This document shows positions 34,701-46,489 of a stretch of 64,000 bases of DNA, piece after piece (the stretch's first letter is position 1; every line of letters begins with the position of its first letter). A program made the translations under genes and the position numbers. The notes below the pieces were generated by a model. That model made no database searches. It saw nothing but the letters and a program-made list of their open reading frames with translations, and was not told the origin of the DNA. The DNA is from Xiphias gladius (lineage: Eukaryota > Chordata > Actinopteri > Istiophoriformes > Xiphiidae). Location: NCBI RefSeq assembly GCF_016859285.1, contig NC_053414.1:2772017-2836016 (forward strand), given 5' to 3'.

Positions 34701-37700
34701 TACATCTAAGATTTGCTTTTTAAATTTGTTTTTTGGTTGACAGGTTTGGTTTGGTTTGACAGCAGTTTGCACCAATTTGGTAGAATGCCCCATGAATGTG
34801 GGAGTTATATTTGAAAACGTCGACACACACCCGTCTGTCACAGCAGAAAAAAAAAAACCTTGAGCAGAGGTTGTCCATCCTTCCTAAATACGCCCCTTCT
34901 AATGATCACCGAGTAGCTGTCACCATCAGCACCGACCCCCAAACCTCACCTCCTTCAATTTATGCCTACATCACCACAGACTGACAGAAGTCATTAGTCT
35001 CTGTTAGACAAGATCAATGAGCATCCAAATTCAGACATGATTAACTGGCAAAATGAAGGGAAATAGATAATCACAGAGACCAACCGACACAGGGGCGTGA
35101 ACAGACTGGGATATAAAGGCAAGATGTGTGCAAACGTTTGATGATGACATCAGATATCAGGTTTTATTTGTTATTCACTGCCTCCAAGTGCTGCTAAAAT
35201 CACCAAAATCAGTTTCTAACTAACGCTTGGTCCCAAATGATGCTCAGTGGATGGTTTTCGGCTTTAATTTTATGGTGAAAGCTTAGTTTAAGGAGAACAG
35301 AAAATATCCAGATCTTGTTTGGGAATATTGGAGCTTTATGGAAAGAGGAATTGGGCACAAGGAAAGGGGCTTTGTGGCTCTACCTTCTGCTATAAAATAC
35401 TCCAGAGGTTTTCTGTTGGATTCAGGTCAGGGGGCACACTTGGTCAGGTCATACTTTTGACTTTTTTCTTGTGAATTTTGCAGTGTGTTTGGGATCATTG
35501 TCATGTTGGAAAATGTCTTTCCTGTCAAGCCTCTTGAGACCTCGATTCATTTTTTAATCAGTATTTGTGTACAGACCTACATCCAAAGCGCCATCTATAA
35601 ATGTCATCTATAGATGGCGGAGTGGATGTACTTTTGGGGCCCATAGTTTTCAATGTAGTCTATCTAACCTGTTTGTTTTTAATTATGCATAAGATCAAAT
35701 ACCCAACACTTCAACTTAAAAACAATAGTTATTGTAAAATGAATAATTTAACACTTTAGTGATATTGCACGGGGGTCTGCTCAGTATTGTTGTAAACTGC
35801 ATGTACCAAATTTGGCAAAGATTGGATGAAATTTGAAGAGTGGTGGATAAAGTAATGCAGAAAAATTTAATGTTTAGAATAATTTTACCTCTACAACTAA
35901 CTGTTCAGGAGTTATGAACTAAAACATGGTACTTTATAACCAGCCAAATGTTGGCGCTATCTGCACCAAAATGTTATCACTTGTTCCTTGGCTTGCGACC
36001 TAATTATACACCAAATCACAACGACACTCGACTACATTGCCCCTCTAAAAAAGAAGATAATAAAACAAAGAAGGTTCCATGGTTTAACTACCAAACCCAC
36101 ATATTCAAGCAAACTACCCTAAAACTTGAAAGGATATGGCGTTCTACCAAAATGGAAGAATCCCGCTCAGCCGGGCATGATGTCATAAAGCATATAGGAA
36201 GACCCTCGGTAAAGCCAGAGCAGCCTATTACTCATCTTTAATAAAGGAAAATAAAAACAACCCTTGGTTGTCGCGGAGTTCCACAAGGTTCTGTGCTTGG
36301 ACCAGTTCCAATCACCTTATATATGCTTCCTTTAGGCAGTATTATTAGGAAACACTCCATAAACTTCCCCTGTTATGCAGATGATACCAGATTGTATTTG
36401 TCAGTGAAGCCTGGTGAAACCAGTCAGTTAGCTAAACTTCAGGTTTGCCTTAAGGACATAAAGACCTGGATGACCAGCCACTTCCTGCTGTTAATTTCAG
36501 ACAAAACTGAATTTATCGTACTTGGCTCCAAACGCATCAGAAAAACATCTAATTATATAGCTATTTTAAATGGCTTTGCTCTGGCCTCCAGCACCGTTAG
36601 GAATCTCCAAGTTCTCTTTGATCAGGATACGTCCTTTAACTCCCACATAAAACAAACTTCAAGGACTTCCTTTTCTCACCTACGTAACTTTGCAAAAATC
36701 AGGCACATCCTATCTCAGAAAGACGCAGAAAACTAGTCCACGCTTGTGGACTAGTTAAATTGTTACCTCTAGGCTGAATTATTTTAATTCCTAATTATCA
36801 GGCTGTCCCAAAAAACCTTTAAATATTCTCCAGCTGATCCAGAATGGTGCAGCGTGATTACTTTTAGGAACTAGGAAAAGAGATCATATTTCTCCTGTGT
36901 TAGCTTCTCTGCATTGGCTTCCTGTAAAATTCAGAATAGAAATTAAAATCCTCCTCCTCACCTACAAAGCCCTCAATGGTGAGACACCATCACATCTGAA
37001 AGAGCTCATAGTCCCCTATTACCCCACTAGAACACTGCTCCCAGAACGCAGACTTACTTGTGGGTCCTAGAGTCTCCAAAAGTAGAATAGGAGGCAGAGC
37101 CTTCAGTTATCAGGCTCCTCTACTGTGGAACCATCTTCCAGTTTTGGTCCGGGAGGCAGACACCCTCTCCACGTTTAAGATGAGGCTTATTACCTTCCTC
37201 TCTGATAAAGCTTATAGTCAGGACTGGTTCAGGCTGGTCTTGAACCACCCCCTAGTTATGCTGCTATAGACCTAGACTGCCAGGGGACTTCCCATGATGC
37301 ACCGAGCTCCTCTCTCCTCCTCTTTTCCTCTCCATCTGCATGCATTCATATGGCATCAATACTTGTCACTAACAAGGCTTCCTCTCTCTCCTGTAGTTTT
37401 GTTCTTTCTGGTCTCTCTCCTCTCTCCTCCTGTCGCTCTCTGCAGGTGTTTCTGCCCCTGGTGCTGCAGAGTCTGGATCTGTGACTGTAAACCACCTACT
37501 CCCCCGATGATCCTGCTCAACATCCACTGCTTCAACTATTATGATTATCATCTATTATATTTCGTTTTATTAGTATTATTATTAGCCCTATTATTATAAT
37601 TATGAGTTATATTAATAGTCTCATTATTGTTACACATCTTTATGTTATATGTCGACTGTGTTATGTTATATGTCGACTGTGCTACGCCCCCCCTCTCTCT

Positions 37701-38511
37701 CAACCCAGCCGGTCGGGGCAGACCCCTCCCACCATGAGATGGGTTCTGTTCAAGGTTTCTACTTGTTAAAGGGAGTTTTTCTTGCCACTGTCATCAAATT
37801 CTTGCTCATGGGGGAATGTTGGGTCTCTGTAAACACAACTATAAAGAGTCCTGGTCTAGACCTGCTCTACATGAAAGGTGCCCTGAGATAACCTCCTAGA
37901 TTTGGTGCTATATAGATAAAACTGACTTGAATTGAATTGAATTAAATCTGTTGAGTAATAATTGAGATATTTTGGAAACCGAGCATCAAACAACCGAACC
38001 AAAAACCTAACATCCTTGGTGGAAGTACTAATACTAGAAGACTAATCATGGACTCCAAGGTTTGAAGGAGCAGGTGAACTCACCTGTCCACGGCGATGGC
38101 CAGCAGCGCATTGGTAGACACATAGAGCGAGACAGTTCGCAGGTAGTTGGTAGAGGCGCAGAGCAGCAGGCCATGATCCCATGACAGCTGCTTCACCACG
38201 TAGTAATCCAGAAGGAAGGGACAGCACACCGCCGCCACCAGCACGTCCGACACGGCCAGGTTGGCGATCAGCAGGTTGGTCAGGTTTCTGAGCTGCTTGT
38301 AACGGGCAAGGCTTGCGATGAACAGGCAGTTACCCACTCCACAGACCAGCATGATGCCCACCAGGACCACGGCGATGACGATGGTGGCCACGAAGAAGGC
38401 TCGGCCCTGTGTGGTGTCCGGGATCTCATCCAGAGGAATCTCGTAGTCTGGGCTGTCACTGGCCAAGAAGTAGTCTGTTAGCGCCAAACTGCTGTTGGTC
38501 AGGTCACCCAT
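31771..38511 (-). CDS. prokr1: Prokineticin receptor 1-like GPCR
   Basis: Two coding exons on the minus strand, 38511-38084 and 32470-31771, join in phase 2 within the Arg of the DRY motif (D142 R143 Y144) and give 375 residues; human PROKR1 has 393. The class A receptor fold is clear: TM1 at about 39-66, [15 protein letters not shown] in TM2, [21 protein letters not shown] in TM3, CWAPYYGF in TM6 and [12 protein letters not shown] in TM7. C118 and C199 should form the extracellular disulfide, and N6 is a glycosylation site. [22 protein letters not shown] is the family hallmark leading into a very arginine-rich third loop. The receptor binds prokineticins at the plasma membrane and signals mainly through Gq. 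Linkage to aplf favours prokr1 over prokr2, although the sequence is diverged from both. A good acceptor at 38545 before the ATG implies an upstream 5' UTR exon. Confidence 0.93.
33770..34110 (+). mobile_element. LINE 3' fragment, probably Rex1/Babar-like
   Basis: Frames on the plus strand read [22 protein letters not shown] and, after breaks, [10 protein letters not shown] and [10 protein letters not shown]. This order is typical of the last part of a fish LINE open reading frame. The copy is short, broken and embedded in the prokr1 intron, and it opposes the gene. The clade assignment is tentative. Confidence 0.5.
35340..35560 (-). mobile_element. Tc1/mariner-like transposase remnant
   Basis: On the minus strand [12 protein letters not shown] is readable near 35395-35435, which is the third catalytic-acid segment of a Tc1-type transposase. 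The rest is diverged. It lies in the prokr1 intron, in the same orientation as the gene. Confidence 0.6.
35591..35619. repeat. Short inverted repeat
   Basis: GCCATCTATA, a nine-base spacer and TATAGATGGC form a perfect 10-bp stem. It lies in the prokr1 intron between transposon remnants. Confidence 0.7.
36000..37945 (+). mobile_element. L2-like LINE, internally deleted, with 3' end
   Basis: The plus strand carries decayed linker sequence. It then jumps near 36270 into the reverse-transcriptase region ([15 protein letters not shown], the YADDT catalytic motif, [15 protein letters not shown]). Next come [35 protein letters not shown] and a 3' UTR that ends in GAATTGAATTGAATT. The short tandem tail is typical of the fish L2/CR1 group. 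Compared with the copy at 40070, about 800 bases before the YADD region are missing. Several stops and shifts make it non-functional. It lies in the prokr1 intron, antisense to the gene. A small tandem duplication of TTATGTTATATGTCGACTGTG occurs near 37645-37680. Confidence 0.85.
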
Positions 38512-38543
38512 TTTGGATCAGGTCAACATGCCCAGCTTTAGAG

Positions 38544-40069
38544 TCTGGAGGGTTCGGGGCAAACAAGGCAAAGGTTAACATTTAATCCCCCCAGTGAATG
38601 ATGAAATTCACATTTGGGCCAATTAGAACATCTTTGTCTCCTCTTACAAATCAAGGTCAAAGATTGAAATACAGCAGTGAGGGACTGTGAAGGAACCTGC
38701 AGATTTCCAAAGGAACGTTTTGAAACCTTGGGGTTTGGGTTTAACACTTCCTTTGTCAAATAAGGAGCCACAACATCCTACTTTGGACAGGGGGTGGCCG
38801 AGATGGGACGATCAAGTGACAACCATCATGGTTGAGTGATTGTGGTTGGCTGAGGCACCTGTCATTCGAGAAAAGATGTTGCCAAACAGAGTTCTCTAAA
38901 AGCTTTAAAATAATCTTTTTATAGAAAAAACAGCCAGATTTACACTTGAAGATGTAAAATCAGTTCTTGGTGTTGTGTTGAAAACATTTCATTGTATGAT
39001 AAGACTTTCTCATTCATTTCAACACACTCGTGGTTCTCTTAGGATAACTCTACCTCTCCTCCACGCTGGTCGTCATTTTGTTGAGATGCACCATTTCCCA
39101 GATTTTAGTCAAAATCTCTTGTGGCCAGTTTTCAGACATTAAAATGCAACTCGACTGATCTGATCACAGCTGGACAGCAACAGTATAACACTTACAGTAG
39201 CCTAAACTTTGAGAAAGTAATTTTAACTCAATATCCACTTACTATTTTTGCTGGAGCTTTCAACCTTGAAAGAATAATGTTGAAACCTTCAGGAAAAGCT
39301 AGTAGGTGGAGCTTGTGATGGGAATGTTTTGTCAAACTGCTGTTTCCAAGATCAAAATGAACCTTAACACCAAACAACTGAGACATGTTGAGAATCCAGC
39401 CACAACAGACTAATTCACACCTTACAGTACTGAATTTTTAAAAAACCTTTACATAGTAAGAGATCTGAGGCAGCATTTTTGAATTATCATCTTTGTCATC
39501 CATGCTCATCTTATTGTTAAGTATTCAAAATAAACACGGACCGGTGGGGGGAAAAAAAATGTAGACGGTATTAAACTTAACTCGGAAATACAGCGCTCCC
39601 TCCAGGCCAATGTGTGTTTTTAAAAAATGACTGAAAATGAGACAAAACAGAGCAACAACGCACATCATCACTATCTACTTTCAGGTGTACAAGACCTCTG
39701 AACAAGAGTTTGGGTACACGATGGACAGGTCACCAGTCTATCATCGGCCTCTCACACACATGTAGACACTAGATTTAGTCTTTGACGGGTCTTTTGCCCT
39801 TCGGTGTGACCTGAGATATGTTGGATTGGAGTTTTTAGACGACTCATTTTCATAGTTTTGCTGATGGAGTTATCAGGTTACAGTGTTCATGTAGAGTACT
39901 TGTTAGATTTGTCCACAGGTTGGGGAATGTTGCGTCTCAGCTCTGACATCTGAGAAACTCTCAGAGTGGGCAGACACACCTCTACTGCTCTGATACAAGA
40001 GCTTTTTTTTTTGGAGTCAACTGACTTTAGGTTTGTTCTCATCACTGATCATTGTTTTCGCTCAGCCTG
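38544..40069. other. Upstream flank of prokr1 coding exon 1
   Basis: The minus strand has an acceptor, CCCGAACCCTCCAG, ending at 38545. This stretch is therefore probably an intron of the prokr1 leader. No other gene or clear repeat family was recognised in it. Confidence 0.4.
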
Positions 40070-41510
40070 GCATGATGTGGTAAAGCATATAAGAAGGCCC
40101 TCTGTAGAGCCAGAGCAGCCTATTACTCATCTCTAATAGAGGAAAATAAAAACAACCCTTGGTTTCTTTTCAGCTCTGTAGCCAGGCTGACAGAGTCATA
40201 GCTCCATTGATCCATGTATTCCTACAGCTCTCAGTAGAGACGATTTCACGAGCTTTTTAATGATAAAATTCAAACTATTAGAGACAAAATTCACCACCTC
40301 CTGCCCTCAACCGGCTGCGACTTATCTTCAAACACCGGAACCTTAGAAACAGCTTTAAGACCTTCGCTGTAAAACCTTCGCAAACTAACTTCAACATTGT
40401 CTTGATCCAAACCATCTTGTCTCTTGGACCCCATCCCAACTAGGCTGCTAAAGGAAGTTTTACACTTAGTCAGCAGCTCTCTACTAGATATAATCAAACT
40501 GTCTTTATTAACAGGCAATGTACCACAATCCTTTAAAGTAGCTGTAATTAAACCTCTTCTTAAAAAGCCTACTCTTGATCCAGATGTTTTAGCCGGCATT
40601 AGACCCATGTCTAACCTCCCCTTTCTCTCTAAGATCCTTGAGAAAGCTGTCGCCAACCAGTTGTGTGACTTTTTACATGATAATAGTTTATTTGAGGATT
40701 TTTTAGTCAGGATTTAGAGAGCATCATAACACAGAGACAACACTGGTGAAAGTTACAAATGACCTTCTTACTGCATTGGACAAAGGACTTGTCTCTGTAC
40801 TTGTCTTGTTAGATCTTAGTGCAGCATTTGACACCACTGACCGTCATACCCTATTACAGAGACTAGAACATTTAATGAGCATTAAAGGACCCGCTCTAAG
40901 CTGGTTTAAGTCCTATTTATCAGATCGATTTCAGTTTCTGCACATTAACGATAAATCCTCCGTATACTCAAACGTTAGTCAGGGAGTTCCACAAGGTTCT
41001 GTTCTTGGACCAGTTCTATTCACCTTATATATGCTTCCTTTAGGCAGTATTATTAGGAAACACTCCATAAACTTCCACTCTTATGCAGATGATAACCAGT
41101 TGTATTTGTCAGTGAAGCCTGGTGAAATCAGTCAGTTAGCTAAACTTCAGGTTTGCCTTAAGGACATAATGACCTGGATGACCAGCAACTTTCTGCTGTT
41201 AATTTCAGACAAAACTGAATTTTGAAGACAAAACTTGGCTCCAAACGCATCAGAAAAACATCTAATTATATAGCTATTTTAAACGGCTTTGCTCTGGCCT
41301 CCAGCACCGTTAGGAATCTCCAAGTTCTCTTTGATCAGGATGCGTCCTTTAACTCCCACATAAAACAAACTTCAAGGACTTCCTTTTCTCACCTACGTAA
41401 CTTTGCAAAAATCAGGCACATCCTATCTCAGAAAGACGCAGAAAAACTAGTCCACGCTTTTGTTAGCTCTAGGCCGGATTATTGTAATTCCTTATCTTCA
41501 GTGACATGAA
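40070..41510 (+). mobile_element. L2-like LINE fragment, truncated at both ends
   Basis: The reverse-transcriptase region is better preserved here than in the sibling copy: ATRLLKEVLHL-like text, VAVIKPLLKKPTLDPDVL, LSAAFDTTDRHTLL with the first catalytic aspartate, [20 protein letters not shown] and SYADDNQLYLS. A frame break occurs around 40710-40745 and another near 41222. The copy stops abruptly near 41510 after LVHAFVSSRPDYCNSL and lacks the whole 3' part, which is unusual for a LINE. It is nearly identical to 36290-36740 over its last 450 bases. Confidence 0.85.
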
Positions 41511-42666
41511 TTTTAGATCCTCAGTCACACCTACCTTCCGCAGGTCATATCACATCATGATACATTAAAAAGTCATAAGGAAGTGTCTTCCTGCCAGAAA
41601 ATAAAATAAATAAATAAAAGATTAGAATGATAAAAATTAAAACCAACCACTTAACTTTGGATAGTCATTCAGATTATGATAGTAAATTTTAAATTTGACA
41701 TCTTAAAATCAAAATTTTGATAGAATATCATCTCACAATTAATGAAGTCAAAATTCGACTTTCTCTTGTATTATGATGATCTATATTTCAAGGTATTTAT
41801 TTATTTTCATGGCATGAATGAGCTTCCATATATCTGTTGAGTTAAACTACTCATTTCTTAAAAGTATATATAATGCAGTTTGATTTACAGATTCTTCATC
41901 AGTCAAATATAAATTAAGCAGGTTGCATAAACTGAACCTAAGTGTGTTTCAAAAAAACTGGACAATTTGCCTTCAAATTGATTGTGATTTATATCAATTA
42001 GCGTCAAGACATTTGGATTTTTAAGATAAGACACCACATACTGCTCTTTGTCTCCATCCGATGGTTCAGAAACACCACCGTCCCAGCTTTTATTATTCAT
42101 TTATTGTATTTTATTATATGTTATTTATTTTAGAGCCACGACAATAGTCGATCAATTGATTGGTGGATTAAAAGAAAATTAATCTCCAACTATTTTTCGA
42201 GCAAAAGTGCCAAAACACTCTCAAACTCCAGCTGTTCAGATGTGAGGATTTGCTGCTTTTCTTCGTCGTGTGTGACAGTAAATGGAATATTTTAAAGTTT
42301 TCTGACAGTTTTTCAGACACACAAGGCAAACTGAAGACATCGGGGTGAGCTCTGCCACGGTGTGAATGTCTGTGATGATTAAAAGAATAATTACCCATAA
42401 CATTAACACGACAGAACAAAAACCCACTTCATGCCACTTTCAAATAAATACAAGAGCTCAGATGTGACTTGAATCAGAGTTACAGTATAAAAATGTTAAA
42501 ATTAAACATTTTGTTTTGTTTCCTTTTTTAAAATTTGCATTTTGACCCCTTGACTTCTTTCTGGGACCGTTGGGGACCGCAGACCAGAAATTGAGAACTG
42601 TCTCTGGATTAGAAAAATCTGAAATAATCCTCAGAGGAATCTGAGACAGAGACTATTTCGATTGAA

Positions 42667-42700
<34 letters not shown>

Positions 42701-43000
42701 AGCGCAGGGAAGAATAAAGTGTCTTTCTACAGGACGCGTGTTGAAGCTTCTCTAACATCCAGTGGTTCTCGCTGTGAAACAGGTTGAAGAAGATCAAACA
42801 GCAAAAATAAAGATTTAGAACAAACAGAAAGTTTCAAAGCGAAAATCTACATTTAATGCGTGAATCCAAAATCCGACCTTCAGGTCCGATTCGCATCTGG
42901 ACATGAAATGATGGAGTTCAAGAGGAAAAGGACCTTTCGTCTGTTCCGGTCAACGTCGCCCAACCGAGGAGGATTTTGAGAAAAGGAAAATAACGATACA
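41511..43000. other. Intergenic or prokr1 leader intron, repeats only
   Basis: The sequence is AT-rich. About 42130-42330 carries an ATTAATC-type dispersed repeat (GTCGATCAATTGATTGGTGG, GTGAGGATTTGCTGCTTTTC), and a (CA)n microsatellite lies at 42669-42698. No gene was identified. Confidence 0.45.
42669..42698. repeat. (AC)n microsatellite
   Basis: A pure AC run of about 15 units. Confidence 0.95.
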
Positions 43001-43002
43001 GA

Positions 43003-43082
43003 CCTGAAGCTGCTTCTCCGCGCGCTCTGCTCCACGGAATGACGAGACGAGCGCGAGGCGCGTTCACGAGTTACAGCGACCC

Positions 43083-43085
<3 letters not shown>
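43003..43085 (-). promoter_or_regulatory. CpG-rich block, possible prokr1 promoter/5' UTR exon
   Basis: This short block (CTCCGCGCGCTCTGCTCC, GACGAGCGCGAGGCGCGTTC) is much richer in CG steps than the surrounding 5 kb. On the minus strand it ends in GCTTCAG/GTCTGT, an acceptable splice donor. Because prokr1 exon 1 appears to need an upstream leader exon, this is a candidate for it. The link is inferred from position alone. Confidence 0.3.
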
Positions 43086-43136
<51 letters not shown>

Positions 43137-43139
43137 CAC
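43084..43139. repeat. (CA)n microsatellite, about 27 units
   Basis: A long CA run with one CG interruption near its right end. It abuts the CpG-rich block on one side and lies about 30 bases from a Tc1 copy on the other. Confidence 0.97.
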
Positions 43140-43170
43140 CTGTACCAGCAGGGCATTCAGTCAAACGGGT

Positions 43171-44330
43171 TCAGACCCCTTGGCTTCATTGTGTTGTAGA
43201 TTTTATTTTAAATGGATAAAATGGCCATTTTTCCCATCAGTCCACACTCAATAGTCCATGAGGACAGAGTGAAAACATGTTTTTAGAATCTTTTGAAAAT
43301 GTATTAAAAACCAAAAACAGAAACCTCTCATTCATAAAAGTATCCAGACCCTTTTCTGTGGCTCCAAACTGTGGTCAGGTGCTTCCTGTTTGCTTTAATT
43401 AGCCTTGAGATGAGTCTAGAACTGTGGCAAACTGAACTGATTGGACAGAGTTTAGAAAGACAGCCACCCACACACCTGTTAACATAACGTTCCGCGATTC
43501 ACACTGAATGTCAGGACAAAAACCGAACCATGAGGTCCGAGGAACTCTCTGTAGACCTCCGTGATAAAACTGTGGCGAGACCTAGATCAGGACAAAGGTC
43601 AAAAACCATTTCTGAGCTTTGAGTGTTCCCAGGAGCACAGGGGCCTAAATAAGTCTGGAACCACCAGGACTCTTCCTGGAGTTGGACGTCCGACCAAACT
43701 GAATAACAGGACAAGAAGGTTCTTGATCGGGGAGGTGACCAAGAACCCAACGGTCCATTAAGAGAAGTCTTCTGCAGAGACGAGAGAACCTGCCAGGAGG
43801 ACAACATCTCCATCAGTCAGGTCTTTATGGTAGAGACGTTGGACAGAAGCCACTTTGAGTAAAAGACAGATCACAGCCTGGTGGGAGTTTGTCAAACAGA
43901 TTTTAAAGAGGAAAAAGATTCTCTTGTCGCGACCTGAGACTGAGGCGACGGTTCAACTTTCAGCACGACAGTGACCTGAAGCACACGGCCCAGACAACGC
44001 TGGAGTGGATCCAGGACAGGTCTCTGACTGTCCTTTAGTGGCCCAGCCCAAGTCCAGACTTAAACCCCATGGAAGACCTGGGGAGAGACCTGAAGATGGC
44101 AGTTGACAGACACTTCGTGTCCAGTCCGTCGGAGCCTGAGAGGATCTGCCAGGAAGAACGGGATCAACTGTCCAGATCCGGATTCAAAGCTTGTAGAGAC
44201 TGAACCAAGAAGACAAAGGGGCTTCTACAGAGAACAAAGAGTAAAGGGTCTGAATACTTTTGTAAAGAAGAGGTTTCAGTTTTTAATTTTTAATAAATTG
44301 CAAAATTTTTAATTTAAATTTTAAATTTTA
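43171..44330 (+). mobile_element. Tc1-like transposon, copy A (right end lost)
   Basis: The left terminal repeat starts TCAGACCCCTTGGCTTC. The interior runs through the transposase N-terminal region and then skips the central segment. It resumes with HDSDLKHTAQTTLEWIQD-type text and SPDLNPMEDLGRDLK (third catalytic acid) on the plus strand. The right end decays into TTTTAATAAATTGC and AT-rich sequence without a good terminal repeat. The first 730 bases are nearly identical to copy B at 52887. Many stops are present and no transposase can be made. Confidence 0.8.
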
Positions 44331-44344
44331 AACTGAGGAGTTTA

Positions 44345-44560
44345 TTTTGAGTTTCATCCAGTGCTGGGAAGTAACTGAGTACATTTACTCAAGTACAATT
44401 ATCAGGTTTTATACTTTAGAGTATTTTCATTCAATGCTACTTTATACTTATACTCCACTACACTGCAGAGGGAAATATATCTAAATATTTTTTAACTACA
44501 CTACATTTATTTGAAATCTTTAGTAATTAGTTACTTTGCAAATTCAGATTACGAAAACAA
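44345..44560. repeat. Non-autonomous hAT-like fish element
   Basis: AGTGCTGGGAAGTAACTGAG, TACATTTACTCAAGTAC, ATACTTATACTCCACTACA and CTGCAGAGGGAAATAT are in the canonical order of an abundant percomorph repeat. The copy begins directly after the decayed right side of Tc1 copy A. Confidence 0.65.
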
Positions 44561-46489
44561 AATATACTTACCAAATGAAATCAGAATATACTGTAAAATA
44601 GCCCAGAACTGTATGTAAACTAGTTCATATTAGCTCTTAAATTAAGTCACGCTAAAAATACGATTGTGTATTTAAGGCCCAGTGAACAGCGTGAGACTCC
44701 AGCTCATACTGACGTCATTAAAGCATAACTGTAGCCCACGGATTCAACCTGAGGCTCTTCTTGCTGCAGTACATTGTGGATTCAACCCACAAAAACTGGT
44801 GCTCAGGGCTCATGGAGCAGCTGAAGTGGGAATATATAACATGTCTGTGGGTGCTGGGTGTTATACCGACCATCATTTCAAACTTATTTGTCTGCAAAAT
44901 GCCGGCTGAGGATACCAGGACCGGATCCATCCAACCAGGTGAATAAACTTCACGAGCCATTTGCAGTTGTCTTTGTGCTCTCGATGAAGGAATAAAACAC
45001 AATTCATATGAAGACTGGACAACTCTCAAAGTTCTAAGGGTCATGAGAATTTCAGGATCAGAGATCAGAGGAGCGAATGTTGGGCTCAGGCAGGATGAAA
45101 ACCCGGAGACTTGCTAACATCTGGCGCCGAACACCTGCAGGAGTTGAAGCGTCTCAACATACTTCAGCTGTGAAGACTCCAATCGAAGCTGGATTCACCA
45201 TCCTCTCAGACAAAACTTTTTATCCCAGCTCGGACAGCTTCGGTTTCTAGTCGGAGTCGTCACCTGTGATCTCCCCGGCTGCTGTGGATGTCATGAGACA
45301 ACCAGCCATGGAGACAGGGAGAGCGGACAGTTACACGGTGAATCCGTGTCCGTACCGCTGTGGACACGAAGGCAGCTGTGCGTCAGCACATCCCGACCAG
45401 CAGTCCTCCTCCCCCTCAGCACCTGCAGCGGGGCACCGTGCCCTCACACTGTGCAGAGCTGCTCAGAGGCCAGCGGCAGATTCCCATTAACCAGCTCTTA
45501 CCGGGCGTTAGGACCAGAAATGAAGAAGCAAGGGGGGCCGCGATTGCGTGGGCGAGTTCCTTATATCGGCACGGGTCGGCTTGAGTAGCAGGTCCGTGAG
45601 GTTTTCTTAGCAGCCCAAACACTGCCCAATAGTGCTGGAGGAGAGTAAAAGACGTCAGGTTTCGTGCTTACTCCTTTTTGAGTTTGCACCGGTACATACT
45701 GCGTCTGGAAACGGACACACCCTCACACGGCGTGACTGAAGTGTTAGACAACTCAAAAGTTCGAATATTCACAGGTCGACTCTGAACCTGGGTCTGGGGA
45801 GAAACACCAGCTCCCAGCACTGCTGAGCAGTGGATTATATTATGATGAGGAGGGATTTTACAACTTCGGAAAGTTATTACATTACCAATCATTCATAAGC
45901 CTTTAGTTTTCGACAATTGCATTGCAGCAAAAAAGTTGAGCCAGTTATTTAGCTAGAGCTGTCTGCACTAAGGTACAGTACGGAATGGGAGCTAACCCGG
46001 GTCCACAGCTGCCAGATTTGGCTCACTTTCGATGGTGTGGACTTCGCTAGGGCTGATTCCTTATTATTATTTATCATTCTGGCATGAGTCCACCAACTAG
46101 ATGAGCTGGATTTAGGCTGCCGTTCTGGCTACTTTAGAAGCAGGGGCTTTTTTGTCACTGCACCAGGGTACATGCTATGAATCTGCCTCTCTGCGTGACT
46201 CCCGCCCTCCGTTGTGACAGAGGAAAGTCATTCCGGGTGGAAGTATATACACCGGGGTCACGGCGGGCTGAGATTTAACACGGAAACGAGAGAAGCTCTG
46301 AATCTGGAAAAAATAAACCAAAGTTACAAACGTACAGACATTAACGAGACGACACGATTATTTTCCTGAGTAGAAATACATGTAAAGGAGGTTGTTTTTG
46401 TCCCGTGACCAGTTACAGAGCTGTCATGACATTTTTCTTTTGGGTTCAGTTTTTAGGAGCGTTAAGACTCTTCAGCCCCAGTGAACATA
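44561..46489. other. Intergenic, nothing recognised
   Basis: Several open frames of 60-80 codons occur around 44700-44950 and 45266-45590. None shows a recognisable domain, a signal peptide or a convincing exon structure. The 45290-45600 part is more GC-rich than its surroundings. Confidence 0.4.

Noticed and set aside
44682-44946. Open frames with GLMEQLKWEYITCLW-type text
   Set aside because: No recognised protein, no start context and no exon structure.
45266-45590. GC-rich overlapping open frames, one with a Cys/His-rich start (CPYRCGHEGSCASAHP)
   Set aside because: The Cys/His spacing does not fit a PBZ or another finger that I know, and three frames are open at once, which suggests base composition and not coding.
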